From NCBI GenBank assembly GCA_945873505.1, contig CAMCDQ010000018.1:1-39908 (forward strand): 39,908 nt of DNA. Direction: 5' to 3'. This document shows positions 1 through 8,976 of the stretch, one piece after another. The stretch comes from Chitinophaga pinensis (lineage in GTDB: Bacteria > Bacteroidota > Bacteroidia > Flavobacteriales > Flavobacteriaceae). The notes under the pieces were generated by a model that was given only the letters and a program-made list of their open reading frames with translations, did not search any database and was not told the DNA's origin. A program made the position numbers and the translations under genes. The number at the start of each line of letters is the position of its first letter. Position 1 is the stretch's first letter.

Positions 1-2
1 GA

Positions 3-119
3 GATATATTTGAATTTATTGAAATTTGGTACAATAGAAAAAGAAGGCATTCCGCTTTAGATTACAAAACAATAGAAGAATTCTGGAAACAGAAAAATAA
101 TTTTAAAAATGTTGCTTAA
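3..119 (+). CDS. IS3-family transposase OrfB, C-terminal end only (5' part outside window)
   Basis: The reading frame is open from the left edge and ends at TAA 117-119, giving 38 residues. It contains [15 protein letters not shown] followed by a Y-K-T-I-E-E-F segment. This is the characteristic end of the DDE (rve) integrase domain of IS3-family transposases, where the last catalytic Glu lies just upstream and the WYN-RRHS-L stretch follows it. The rest of the element lies to the left, so intactness cannot be judged. No clear terminal inverted repeat could be fixed downstream. A right end near 151 (reverse complement starting TGTGGATATG) is possible but unproven. The assignment as an IS3-type tail is firm; the subgroup is not. 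Confidence 0.85.
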   Translation, partial: DIFEFIEIWYNRKRRHSALDYKTIEEFWKQKNNFKNVA

Positions 120-215
120 CTAATACTGCGGGTTTTATTTGCATATCCACAAGCCCTGCTTTACAATAACTAGTAAGACTGTATTTATTTCATTCAACTG
201 AAAATATGGTTACCT

Positions 216-2330
216 ATGATTTACTCCAAACATAAAATAAATACAATCGAGCTTGTCTTTGCTTTAGTATTTCTTTTTACGTCATTACGAATGGTCTCAC
301 AAAATGATTGTGTTGATGCTATTTTTATTTGTGGCAACACCAATCTCTCCGGTTTAACATCAAATGGAGTGGGCATTCAAGAAATTTCGTCTAGTAACGC
401 TTGTAGTAGTGGAGAAAACAACAGTCTTTGGTTAAAAATTAAAATAAATACAGGAGGAACTTTGGGATTTTTACTAACACCTCAAAGCAGCAGTATTACT
501 GAAGACCTTGATTTCTGGATTTTTGGCCCTAATGTAAGTTGTAATAATCTTGGGACAGCCATTCGATGTTCAACGACAAATCCTCAAGCTATTAATCAGC
601 CTAACAACCTAACGGGAATGAATAGCACTGAAACAGATGTTAGCGAAGGTCCTGGCGCCGATGGAAATAGTTTTATAAAATGGATGGATGTATTGGACAA
701 CGAAACCTACTATATCGCCATTGACAGGCCTCAAGGTGAAAGTGCTTTTTCTGTAAATTGGACTGGAACGGCTACTTTCTACCAACCTCCAGCACCCGTA
801 ACAACTACAGACATTCGCCAATGCAGTTTGCCGAGCTTGCCAGGGAGAGCTAATTTTGATTTAACGCCTAATATCAGTTTGGCAATTGGAACTCAAACGA
901 ATGTTATTGTCGATTTTTTCACCAATTATAATGATGCCGTTACCAATATAAATGCTATTTCGAATACAACTGCATTCCAAAATACAAGCAATCCACAAAA
1001 GATATATCTTCGCTTGAGCAATATAAATACCAGTTGTTTTGCCATCAGCGATTTTGACTTGTTGGTTGAACCACCTTCGGTTACGGCGTTTACATATAGC
1101 TCACCTGTTTGTATTAATTCAGCCAATCCTACACCCTTTCTAACCTCGGGATTTACTCCAGGAGGCACTTTTTCTTCAACAACTGGATTGGATATAAACT
1201 CCACTACTGGAACTATCGATTTAACTACTAGCCTTGAAGGAACTTATGTAATTACCTATACGCTTCTGGCAAATCCTGCAATTTGCCAGAATGCAGGAAG
1301 TAGTACTTTCTCAATTACTATCAACCCGTTGCCAACTATTGTTTTAGCTACACCAACGCCCACGTTTTGCATTTCGTCACCAATTAATCCTATTCTATTC
1401 AATATAGGTGGACTAGCTACTGGAGCAGGAATTACAAGTGGAACTTTGCCCCTAGGACTTTCGGACAATTACAGTAATGGCGTTTATACAATTAGTGGCA
1501 CAACTACGGTTTCAGGAATTTTCAATTATACAATAACAACATCAGGGGGTTGCGCACCGGCAGCAACTTATAACGGAACCATTACTATTAACGAATTGCC
1601 AATAGTTACACTTCCACAAGACGGTTATATTTGTGTTGATGATGCTGGTCTTCCAATTGGTCGATTTACACTAGCAACAAATTTAAGCGTAAATACCAAT
1701 TCCTTTGTTTGGTCAAATGCCAACGGAATACTTTTAGGACAATCAGGGAGTAGTTATACGGCAACAGCTCCTGGAAATTATGCGGTTACAATGACTAATA
1801 ATGCAACGGGATGTTCAGCAACGGCAACAACTACAATCGCTACTTTTTATCCACCATCAGTAGTTACAGCAACAGTTTCAAGTTATTTTTCAGACATACA
1901 AACGATAGTTGTTTCCGTACTTCCAGTGGATGATTACGAATATAAATTAGACAATAATCCGTATCAAGATAGCAACGAGTTTACAGATTTAATGATGGGT
2001 ACCCATGAAATTTGGGTTAAAGATAAATTTGGCTGTGGCATAAAAAAGATACTTGTACAGATTGTAAATTATCCCAATTATTTCACACCAAATGGAGACA
2101 GTTATCATGACACATGGAATATTAATGAATTGCGAAACCAACTTAACGCTATCATAAATATCTTTGATCGTTATGGGAAGTTAATAAAGCAAATAAAACC
2201 TTCTGGACCAGGTTGGGACGGAATGTATAATGGGCGTCCTTTACCCGCTACAGATTATTGGTTTACAGTTGATTATATTGAACTAGGAACAAACCAGCAA
2301 TTTAAAGCTCATTTTTCTCTATTAAGATAA
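216..2330 (+). CDS. Secreted T9SS type B sorting domain protein (gliding motility-associated C-terminal domain)
   Basis: This 704-residue protein is probably secreted or surface-attached. Residues 1-29 form a signal peptide (hydrophobic LVFALVFLFTSL, likely cut near VSQ-ND). Residues ~30-190 form an N-terminal beta-rich domain of the kind common in Flavobacteriia surface proteins. Residues ~195-610 are Thr/Ser/Asn-rich immunoglobulin- or adhesin-like modules. The last ~87 residues (from NYPNYFTPNGD) match the type B / CHU_C type IX secretion signal, with FTPNGD, NIFDRYGKLI, GWDG and PATDYWF. Type B cargo usually needs a PorP/SprF-like partner, often encoded next door, but none is present here. 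It lies just right of an IS3 transposase tail. ATG 216 is chosen because the signal peptide follows directly. The ligand is unknown. Confidence 0.88.
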   Translation: MIYSKHKINTIELVFALVFLFTSLRMVSQNDCVDAIFICGNTNLSGLTSNGVGIQEISSSNACSSGENNSLWLKIKINTGGTLGFLLTPQSSSITEDLDFWIFGPNVSCNNLGTAIRCSTTNPQAINQPNNLTGMNSTETDVSEGPGADGNSFIKWMDVLDNETYYIAIDRPQGESAFSVNWTGTATFYQPPAPVTTTDIRQCSLPSLPGRANFDLTPNISLAIGTQTNVIVDFFTNYNDAVTNINAISNTTAFQNTSNPQKIYLRLSNINTSCFAISDFDLLVEPPSVTAFTYSSPVCINSANPTPFLTSGFTPGGTFSSTTGLDINSTTGTIDLTTSLEGTYVITYTLLANPAICQNAGSSTFSITINPLPTIVLATPTPTFCISSPINPILFNIGGLATGAGITSGTLPLGLSDNYSNGVYTISGTTTVSGIFNYTITTSGGCAPAATYNGTITINELPIVTLPQDGYICVDDAGLPIGRFTLATNLSVNTNSFVWSNANGILLGQSGSSYTATAPGNYAVTMTNNATGCSATATTTIATFYPPSVVTATVSSYFSDIQTIVVSVLPVDDYEYKLDNNPYQDSNEFTDLMMGTHEIWVKDKFGCGIKKILVQIVNYPNYFTPNGDSYHDTWNINELRNQLNAIINIFDRYGKLIKQIKPSGPGWDGMYNGRPLPATDYWFTVDYIELGTNQQFKAHFSLLR

Positions 2331-2529
2331 AGAAAAGCGCTTTATCGAATAGTAGTTGTATATAGATTTGATCAATTTGAAACTTATTCGGATTCTATTT
2401 ATTGTAGTTTCAGGTCAAGCCAATTAGAACGTTTTCACGAAACAATAAAAAAAACTTCTAGAAAAAACCTTTTCTTAATCCCGTTCGAAAGAAAACGGAA
2501 TGTGCACTTCCCTATACTATTGGTTTTTG

Positions 2530-2570
2530 TAATAAAACAAAAAACCCGACAAAGTCTAAGACCTGTCGGG
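2530..2570 (-). terminator. Rho-independent terminator of the nucleoside transporter gene
   Basis: The hairpin arms are CCCGACA (2545-2551) and TGTCGGG (2564-2570), with an extra inner GTC/GAC pairing. On the minus strand a T-rich run follows (complement of 2531-2544). It lies 30 bp past the stop of the gene ending at 2601. Confidence 0.85.
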
Positions 2571-2600
2571 AATATTTTATTTATCCACTTAGTGACTTAC

Positions 2601-3842
2601 CTATGCCAGTTCATGTTGGTGATGTTTGTGCTTGAAGAAAATGGCAAAGGCGATTCCTATTATTAGCGCATAAATTGCAAATGCAAGCCAAATTGAATGC
2701 CAATCACGGGCACCATTTATAGTAAAATATTTATCAATTACGAAACCGCTTACTATTCCGCCAAAAAAGGCACCAAAACCGTTTGACATCATCATAAATA
2801 GACCTTGTGCAGAAGATCGCATTTTAGAATCGGTGGTTGTTTCCACAAATAAGGAACCCGAAATATTGAAGAAATCGAACGCCATTCCATAAATAACACA
2901 CGATAAAACAATCATCCAAAGTCCGTCAGCTGGGTTTCCGTAAGCAAACAATCCGAAACGCAATACCCATGCTAACATTGAAATCAGCATTACTTGTTTG
3001 ATTCCAAATCGTTTTAAGAAAAATGGAATTGCCAAGATGAACAAGGTTTCAGATATTTGAGAAATTGACATAATCAAGGTTGATTTTGTAACAACAATAC
3101 TATTGGCATATTCCGGAATTTTTCCGAATTCAGATAAAAACACATCACCATACATGTTCGTCAATTGCAATGCACCACCAAGAAACATTGAGAATATGAA
3201 GAATAGTGCCATTTTATAGGTGCCAAATAATTTGAATGCATCGAGACCTAATTTTTGAGTTAACGTAGCATTTTCGGCAATTAATTTTTGTGGCGGGCAT
3301 TTTGGAAGTGTGAAAGAGTAAATTCCTAAGATAATTGCTGCAATTGCTGCGATGTAAAACATATTTGCGGAAGCTTTATTTCCAGATAAATTGGTCAACC
3401 ACATTGCGGCGATAAAACCAATAGTTCCCCAAACACGAATTGGCGGGAAAACTTTTACAACATCGAAGTTATTGTTTTTCAGGATGTTATAGGCAACAGA
3501 ATTGGATAACGAAATTGTTGGCATATAGCACAACATTGCTCCAAAAATTACCCAATAAAAAGTTATAGGATCTTCAACTTGAGGAATATAGATTAAAGCT
3601 AAACCACCTAAAATGTGTAGAATTCCATATAATTTTTCGGCATTAATCCATTTATCAGCAATAATTCCTGTGATTGCGGGCATAATAATTGAGGATAATC
3701 CCAGGGTTGAAAAGATAGCGCCGAATTGTTCTCCGCTCCATTGCTTGGTTCCAAACCAATAGTTTCCAACGGTTATCAACCAAGCTCCCCAAACAAAAAA
3801 TTGGAGGAAACTCATTAATGTAAGGCGATTTTTAATACTCAT
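2601..3842 (-). CDS. MFS nucleoside:H+ symporter (NupG/XapB-like)
   Basis: This 413-residue inner-membrane protein has about 12 hydrophobic segments. It starts MSIKNRLTLMSFLQFFVWGAW, which is characteristic of the nucleoside:H+ symporter family (NupG/XapB type). Other family-like stretches are GIIADKWINAEKLYG in the first third and IRVWGTIGFIAAMW near residue 140. The predicted role is proton-driven uptake of nucleosides, feeding salvage. The cytidylate kinase gene lies just upstream on the same strand (93 bp gap), which fits nucleotide metabolism, although the pair need not be one transcript. A TAGATTTG -7 word (3906-3913, minus) lies about 64 bp upstream of the start, and a strong terminator follows the gene. 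Substrate specificity cannot be read from the sequence. Confidence 0.85.
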   Translation of the reverse strand: MSIKNRLTLMSFLQFFVWGAWLITVGNYWFGTKQWSGEQFGAIFSTLGLSSIIMPAITGIIADKWINAEKLYGILHILGGLALIYIPQVEDPITFYWVIFGAMLCYMPTISLSNSVAYNILKNNNFDVVKVFPPIRVWGTIGFIAAMWLTNLSGNKASANMFYIAAIAAIILGIYSFTLPKCPPQKLIAENATLTQKLGLDAFKLFGTYKMALFFIFSMFLGGALQLTNMYGDVFLSEFGKIPEYANSIVVTKSTLIMSISQISETLFILAIPFFLKRFGIKQVMLISMLAWVLRFGLFAYGNPADGLWMIVLSCVIYGMAFDFFNISGSLFVETTTDSKMRSSAQGLFMMMSNGFGAFFGGIVSGFVIDKYFTINGARDWHSIWLAFAIYALIIGIAFAIFFKHKHHQHELA

Positions 3843-3905
3843 AAAAATATAGTTTAATTAACGTAGTTTTTTAGTTATGTAAAACTAACAATAAATTAAT
3901 ATAAT

Positions 3906-3913
3906 CAAATCTA
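3906..3913 (-). promoter_or_regulatory. Putative -7 promoter element (TAGATTTG) for the nucleoside transporter
   Basis: It is a perfect match to the Bacteroidota TAnnTTTG -7 consensus on the minus strand, in the 93-bp gap between cmk and the transporter. No TTG -33 element is visible at the ideal distance, so this rests on the -7 word alone. Confidence 0.4.
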
Positions 3914-3935
3914 TTTTATAAATATTATAGCTAGT

Positions 3936-4622
3936 CTATATACGATTTTGAACTAATGTCAGGACTTTGTTAAACTGTTCTTCTCGAGTTAGGTGAGAAT
4001 TGTCAATTTCAATGGCATTTTTATCTTTTAATAAAGGAGAATCATCTCTGTGCGTATCAATATAATCGCGCTCTTCCACATTTTTTAGAACTTCATCAAA
4101 AGAAACGATGTCACCTTTTTGTTGCAATTCGTCAAAACGTCTTTGGGCACGTGTTTGAGCACTGGCAGTCATAAAAATCTTAAGTTCGGCATCGGGAAAA
4201 ACAACAGTTGCAATGTCTCTTCCGTCCATCACAATGCCTTTGCCTTTTCCCATTTGCTGCTGTTGCTCTACTAATTTAGCTCGAACTTCGGAAACTTCGG
4301 CAACTTTACTTACGTAATTGGAAACTTCGATGGTTCGAATTTCTTTTTCAATATTTATATTGTTTAAATATATTTCTGCAAATCCTAATTCGGCATTAAA
4401 TTGGAAATATAATTTTATATTTGGTAAACTTTCAATCAAGCCATTTTTATCGAAAATATCAGGTTTTATAAATCCGTTTTGCATCGCAAAATAAGCAACA
4501 GCACGATACATAGCACCAGTATCAACATAAACATATCCCAAATGTTTGGCCAATTGTTTTGCCAAAGTACTTTTTCCTGTTGACGAAAATCCGTCAATTG
4601 CGATAGTAATTTTTTTATCCAA
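3936..4622 (-). CDS. cmk: Cytidylate kinase
   Basis: This 228-residue cytosolic (d)CMP kinase transfers phosphate from ATP to CMP/dCMP. Visible motifs are the P-loop GFSSTGKST at residues 11-19, DTGAMYR (34-40, NMP-binding), the CMP-specific insert region ~60-125, and DGRDIAT (133-139), a Cmk signature. The length is normal for the family. The start codon lies only 3 bp past the porQ stop, so the two are almost certainly co-transcribed. This porQ-cmk pairing is known from other Bacteroidota. Nothing about the protein is unusual. Confidence 0.95.
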   Translation of the reverse strand: MDKKITIAIDGFSSTGKSTLAKQLAKHLGYVYVDTGAMYRAVAYFAMQNGFIKPDIFDKNGLIESLPNIKLYFQFNAELGFAEIYLNNINIEKEIRTIEVSNYVSKVAEVSEVRAKLVEQQQQMGKGKGIVMDGRDIATVVFPDAELKIFMTASAQTRAQRRFDELQQKGDIVSFDEVLKNVEERDYIDTHRDDSPLLKDKNAIEIDNSHLTREEQFNKVLTLVQNRI

Positions 4623-4625
4623 AAT

Positions 4626-5648
4626 CTATTCTTGAAAATTAATAGTTAAACCAAATAAACTTGTATTTCCTGCTAATGTATAACGAGAATAGGAATAATT
4701 GAACTTTAGATTATTGAATTTTAATCCAAAACCAAGTGAAATTCCGGAAAAATTGCGCTGTTCTAAAATGCGTAACTCCTCTCCTCTTCTGAAATTATAT
4801 CCTAAACGAACATTAAAACTTTTCCTCGGAAATAATTCTACGCCAATGATTACGTGCCGCAAGGCATTATTGAAAACCGAAACTTTATCAGGTGTCGAGC
4901 CGCCATCAATAGAACCAATTGCACGTGCGGGATTTGAAAAAGCAATATTCCACTGTTGTAAATTTTCTAATGTCAAATGCCAGCGAATGGGTACGTTTTC
5001 AACTTCTTGAGAAACTCCAATTAACACTTCCATAGGTAATTTTTCCTTTGTTCCTGAATAGGTAGTAAATTGTGTGCCAATATTTCTAACTACTAAAGCC
5101 CAATTTACATCATTTCGTTCATCAATAAAAAGTGCCCCTAAATCAACAGCACCTCCAAAAGAATTATAACTTTCTAATGTAGATGAAATCAATTTGGCAT
5201 TGGCACCAAAGTGAACAGGAACGTTTGGAATCATAAAAGAATACCCAAAAGAAAGTGCTATTTCACTTCCTGTAAAATCGGAAGTGGGATTCCCAGCTTC
5301 ATCAGTTCCTTGAAAATTTCCATAATTAACATAATTAACGCCAGCTTGAAAAGTTTGCAAATGCCGATCAAAAGTATAGGCATATGAAGCGGTTCCATAA
5401 GTTACTTCTCCAAAATAGCTTCCGTAATTCATCGCTAAATGATTGTCCATTTCTGAATTTATCGTTGCAGGATTAAAGTTGGCTTGATTAACGTCATTAT
5501 CATAAATAGTAATGATTTTTCCACCCAATGCAGCTTGACGTGGCGAAGTTACCAAATTCAAAAATTGATATACCGACTGCCCTCCTATTTGTCCATTGGC
5601 TACGGAACAAAAAAGAATGACGATTACATATAATTGATTTTTGAACAT
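4626..5648 (-). CDS. porQ: Type IX secretion system protein PorQ
   Basis: This 340-residue outer-membrane beta-barrel protein begins with a signal peptide (hydrophobic residues 6-17, cleavage likely near VANGQ-IGGQS). It then carries the PorQ-type opening with SVYQFLNLVTSPRQAALGG. The rest alternates amphipathic beta-strands rich in Gly, Asn and aromatics, and ends in a strand closing with FGLTINFQE. PorQ is part of the T9SS attachment machinery (with PorU, PorV and PorZ), which processes cargo at the cell surface. The gene is followed after 3 bp by cmk. The lon terminator lies just upstream, so porQ needs its own promoter; a TATCTTCG word at 5680-5687 (minus) is one mismatch from the -7 consensus. 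Confidence 0.9.
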   Translation of the reverse strand: MFKNQLYVIVILFCSVANGQIGGQSVYQFLNLVTSPRQAALGGKIITIYDNDVNQANFNPATINSEMDNHLAMNYGSYFGEVTYGTASYAYTFDRHLQTFQAGVNYVNYGNFQGTDEAGNPTSDFTGSEIALSFGYSFMIPNVPVHFGANAKLISSTLESYNSFGGAVDLGALFIDERNDVNWALVVRNIGTQFTTYSGTKEKLPMEVLIGVSQEVENVPIRWHLTLENLQQWNIAFSNPARAIGSIDGGSTPDKVSVFNNALRHVIIGVELFPRKSFNVRLGYNFRRGEELRILEQRNFSGISLGFGLKFNNLKFNYSYSRYTLAGNTSLFGLTINFQE

Positions 5649-5699
5649 ATTTGTTTTTTCTGCATATATAACGCAAATGCGAAGATATTATTTTTAATA

Positions 5700-5729
5700 A
5701 AAAAAACGGCTAATTGCTTAGCCGTTTTT
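5700..5729 (-). terminator. Rho-independent terminator of lon
   Basis: The stem is CGGCTAA (5707-5713) with TTAGCCG (5718-5724) and a 4-nt loop TTGC, extended by A/T pairs. A run of A on the plus strand (T on the minus strand) follows the stem. It sits 4 bp after the lon stop at 5733. Confidence 0.88.
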
Positions 5730-5732
5730 AAT

Positions 5733-8183
5733 TTATAAAACTTTAGGATTTTTCACTTTCTGATTGGTTAAAGCAATTGCTAGAACCTCGCTCATTTCTT
5801 TAACGTAATGAAACTTCAATCCTTCTAAATATTCAGGTTTAATTTCATCAATATCACTTTTATTTTCGTGACATAATACGATTTCTTTGATGTTGGCTCT
5901 TTTTGCAGCCAATATTTTTTCTTTTATTCCTCCAACGGGTAAAACTTTTCCTCTTAAAGTGATTTCACCAGTCATAGCAAGACTTTTCTTAATTCGTTTT
6001 TGAGTAAATAAAGAGACTAAAGACGTTAGCATTGCAATTCCAGCACTTGGTCCGTCTTTTGGTGTTGCGCCTTCAGGAACGTGTAAATGGATATTATATT
6101 TAGAAATCATTTCAGGGTCGATACTGAAAATTTCAGCGTTTGATTTTATGTATTCCAATGCAATTGTAGCCGATTCTTTCATTACTGTTCCAAGATTCCC
6201 AGTAATTGTCATCGCTCCTTTTCCTTTAGAAATCAAGGATTCTATGAATAGAATGTCACCGCCAACACTTGTCCAGGCCAAACCTGTTACAACGCCTGCA
6301 ACATCATTATTTTCATATTTATCTCTTTCTAATCTAGGAACGCCCAAAACTTGAATAATATCAAAATCTGTAACTTTTTTGTTGTACTCCTCCTCCATAG
6401 CAATGGATTTGGCAGCATTTCTGATAACTTGAGCAATTTTAGCTTCTAATCCACGAACACCAGATTCACGGGTATATCCTTCTACAATTTTCTCCAATTG
6501 TTTTTTCCCAATGGATAAATCTTTTATAGTCAATCCGTGCTCCTTCAATTGACGCGGAAATAAATGTTGGCGTGCAATTTCAGTTTTTTCTTCAATTGTA
6601 TATCCAGACATTTTTATGATTTCCATTCTGTCTCGCAATGCAGGCTGAATAGTTGCCATATTATTTGACGTTGCAATGAACATTACTTTCGATAAATCGT
6701 AGCCCATTTCAAGGAAATTATCATAGAAAGCGTTGTTTTGTTCTGGATCTAAAACTTCCAATAATGCCGAAGAAGGATCGCCTTGATTTCCCATGGCTAA
6801 TTTATCGATTTCATCCAATACAAAAACAGGATTTGATGTTCCTGCTTTTTTCAAGCTTTGAATAATACGTCCTGACATAGCGCCAATATAGGTTTTTCTA
6901 TGTCCGCGAATTTCTGCTTCATCACGCAAACCACCAAGAGAAATTCTAACATATTTACGTCCTAAAGCTTCAGCAACAGATTTTCCTATTGATGTTTTTC
7001 CAACACCAGGAGGTCCTGTCAAACAAATAATAGGCGATTTCATGTCATTTCGCAATTTCAAAACCGCCAAATGTTCTATCATTCTTTTCTTGACATCTTC
7101 TAAACCAAAATGGTCCCGATCAAGAATTTTTTGTGCTCTTTTTAAATCGAAATTATCTTTAGAATATTCATTCCAAGGCAACTCTAAAAACAATTCTAAA
7201 TAGTTTCTTTGAATTCCAAAATCAGGCGCTTGGGGATTCATACGACGCATTTTTGTCAATTCTTTTTCGAAATGTTTTTTGGTATCATCGTCCCATTTTT
7301 TGAGTGCTGCTTTTTCAACCATTTCTTCCACTTCTTCTTCTTGAGAAGCACCGCCTAATTCTTCCTGAATGGTTTTCATTTGCTGGTGCAAGAAATATTC
7401 CCGTTGTTGTTGGTCTAAATCAAAGCGAACTTTTGACTGAATATCATTTTTCAACTCCAATTTTTGAAGTTCAATATTCATATATCTTAAAGTTTCTAAA
7501 GCTCTTTCTTTTAAATCCTTAATATTCAACAACTCTTGTTTTTCATTAACAGATAAGTTCATGTTTGAAGATACAAAATTGATTAAGAATGATTTACTTT
7601 CAATATTCTTAATTGCAAATGTAGCTTCGGTTGGAATATTCGGACTTTCCTTAATAATTTGGATTGCCAATTCTTTTATAGAATCAATAATAACAGTAAA
7701 CTCTTTGTCTTTTTTGGCAGGACGTGTTTCTACAATATCCTTAACAGTTGAAGTTAAATAAGGTGCTTGAGAAATAACTGTGTCAATCTCAAAACGCTTT
7801 TTACCTTGAAGAATAACGGTAATATTGCCATCAGGCATTTTTAGAACGCGAAGTATTTTTGCAACTGTACCGATAGAATGAATTTCGTTTTGGGTAGGAT
7901 CTTCATCTTCTTCATTTATTTGAGAAACTACTCCAATGTCTTTTCCCGCTGCATTAGCATCATTAATTAATTTTATAGATTTATCTCTTCCGGCAGTAAT
8001 CGGAATAACTACTCCAGGGAATAAAACTGTATTTCGTAAAGGTAAAATCGCCAAGGATTCTGGCAATTCCTCATTATTCATCTCTTCTTCGTCTTCAGGT
8101 GTTAAAAGAGGAATTAATTCTGCTTCGGAATCAAATTCTTGAAGTGACAAATTGTCAATAGTAATTATTTTTGGATTTGACAT
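5733..8183 (-). CDS. lon: ATP-dependent serine protease Lon (endopeptidase La)
   Basis: This is a cytosolic AAA+ protease of 816 residues that degrades damaged and regulatory proteins. The N-terminal LON substrate-binding domain (~45-250, including LPLRNTVLFPGVVIPI) leads into a coiled linker. The AAA+ module has Walker A GPPGVGKT (390-397) and Walker B FVLDEIDK. The C-terminal protease domain has catalytic Ser713 in KDGPSAG and Lys756 in GGIKEKILAAK, 43 residues apart as in E. coli Lon. The frame stays open for 26 further residues upstream (to 8261). I chose the ATG at 8183 (MSNPKIITID) because the upstream residues look non-coding and homologs as I recall them start here. It has its own terminator and a 216-bp upstream gap; I could not identify a promoter. 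Confidence 0.97.
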   Translation of the reverse strand: MSNPKIITIDNLSLQEFDSEAELIPLLTPEDEEEMNNEELPESLAILPLRNTVLFPGVVIPITAGRDKSIKLINDANAAGKDIGVVSQINEEDEDPTQNEIHSIGTVAKILRVLKMPDGNITVILQGKKRFEIDTVISQAPYLTSTVKDIVETRPAKKDKEFTVIIDSIKELAIQIIKESPNIPTEATFAIKNIESKSFLINFVSSNMNLSVNEKQELLNIKDLKERALETLRYMNIELQKLELKNDIQSKVRFDLDQQQREYFLHQQMKTIQEELGGASQEEEVEEMVEKAALKKWDDDTKKHFEKELTKMRRMNPQAPDFGIQRNYLELFLELPWNEYSKDNFDLKRAQKILDRDHFGLEDVKKRMIEHLAVLKLRNDMKSPIICLTGPPGVGKTSIGKSVAEALGRKYVRISLGGLRDEAEIRGHRKTYIGAMSGRIIQSLKKAGTSNPVFVLDEIDKLAMGNQGDPSSALLEVLDPEQNNAFYDNFLEMGYDLSKVMFIATSNNMATIQPALRDRMEIIKMSGYTIEEKTEIARQHLFPRQLKEHGLTIKDLSIGKKQLEKIVEGYTRESGVRGLEAKIAQVIRNAAKSIAMEEEYNKKVTDFDIIQVLGVPRLERDKYENNDVAGVVTGLAWTSVGGDILFIESLISKGKGAMTITGNLGTVMKESATIALEYIKSNAEIFSIDPEMISKYNIHLHVPEGATPKDGPSAGIAMLTSLVSLFTQKRIKKSLAMTGEITLRGKVLPVGGIKEKILAAKRANIKEIVLCHENKSDIDEIKPEYLEGLKFHYVKEMSEVLAIALTNQKVKNPKVL

Positions 8184-8349
8184 AGTAAAAATTAGGTCGT
8201 TTTGATAGTATAAATTGTAATTAATGAAATCTAAAATGAGTATTTGTTTGCTGAATTTCACTTGTTTACTATGAAAAAAGCATATTAAACTAATAATAAA
8301 GCATTTAAATTATTTTAATGATAAAGCAATCTTTATGCCATTTCAATAT

Positions 8350-8379
8350 AAAAAAAGCTATCTCAGAAAAGATAGCTTT
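8350..8379 (-). terminator. Rho-independent terminator of the small lipoprotein gene
   Basis: The arms AAAGCTATCT (8354-8363) and AGATAGCTTT (8370-8379) pair perfectly around a short loop. On the minus strand they are followed by a T run (complement of 8350-8356). It lies 21 bp past the stop at 8400. Confidence 0.85.
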
Positions 8380-8399
8380 GAAATAATTTGAATGTGAAG

Positions 8400-8927
8400 T
8401 TATCGTGTATAAATAATATTATAACTTGAATTTATGTATATGGCAGTATTTGTTGAAGTAATATTTACAATTTCTCCAAGTGGGACACTGTAAGTTAATG
8501 TATTTCCAGATACTGAAAACATTTCAAAAGTTTGAACAGTAGCGTCAACATACTCTAAAGTTAGAACAGTTCCATTAAGTACCCATGTTCCTGTAATATC
8601 TGGATCAGTGTAACATTCCAAAGTTGCTGCTGCGCTTACATCAACACCTTTTGAAGTTGCCGTGAATGTACTATTAGGATTTATTGTAATAAAGTTGTTA
8701 TTAAAACAAGATGTTTCTAACATTTGATTCGTAGACGTTGTTCCATTATTATTTAAATCTGTTGGAATTCCCGTGTTAAATGCGGTCATTCTATAAGTTC
8801 CAGCAATACTTGCAGGATTTATAATGTTTCCAAGCAAATCTGAGTCAATCGGCTCAACATTACAAGAAGTAAAAATCGTTAAAGTAAAAACAGAAAGTAC
8901 TGCTGCAGTTAATTTTATTGTATTCAT
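8400..8927 (-). CDS. Small lipoprotein with lipocalin-like fold (function unknown)
   Basis: This 175-residue exported protein has a signal peptide (residues 1-21) ending at Cys22 (IFTSC-N), a relaxed Bacteroidota lipobox. The acidic residues shortly after the Cys (NVEPIDSD) could favour surface exposure. The mature part resembles small lipocalin-like domain proteins common in Flavobacteriia: GTYRMTAFN, then TINPNSTFTA, GTWVLNGTVLTLEY and a closing beta-strand. It has three further Cys residues, of which those in ETSCFNNN and LECYTD might pair. It is monocistronic, with its own terminator and a perfect -7 word upstream. The ligand and role are unknown; the lipoprotein call is solid and the fold is inference. 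Confidence 0.75.
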   Translation of the reverse strand: MNTIKLTAAVLSVFTLTIFTSCNVEPIDSDLLGNIINPASIAGTYRMTAFNTGIPTDLNNNGTTSTNQMLETSCFNNNFITINPNSTFTATSKGVDVSAAATLECYTDPDITGTWVLNGTVLTLEYVDATVQTFEMFSVSGNTLTYSVPLGEIVNITSTNTAIYINSSYNIIYTR

Positions 8928-8950
8928 TATACTATAATTAAATTTTTTGT

Positions 8951-8976
8951 CAAATATAAATCAATTTATATTGCAA
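8951..8976 (-). promoter_or_regulatory. Putative promoter (TTG-N15-TATATTTG) of the small lipoprotein gene
   Basis: TATATTTG (complement of 8951-8958) matches the TAnnTTTG consensus perfectly. A TTG (complement of 8974-8976) lies 15 nt upstream, slightly shorter than the usual 17-23. It overlaps the 3' end of the MFS gene and lies 24 bp upstream of the start codon. Confidence 0.5.

Noticed and set aside
141..151. Right terminal inverted repeat of the IS3 element
   Set aside because: The reverse complement begins TGTGGATATG, which is plausible, but the left end is outside the window so it cannot be confirmed.
609..821. Antisense reading frames inside the T9SS cargo gene and similar frames inside other genes
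   Set aside because: They are shadows of real coding regions with no homology or start context.
2490..2512. Hairpin CCGTT...AACGG downstream of the T9SS cargo gene
   Set aside because: It has only a 5-bp stem and no T run, too weak to call a terminator. The palindrome AAAGCGCTTT at 2335-2344 lacks a loop and is also not convincing.
8184..8261. 26-codon N-terminal extension of Lon
   Set aside because: The extra residues are Asn/Tyr/Phe-rich, as in translated intergenic DNA, and the family-like start is MSNPKIITID at 8183.
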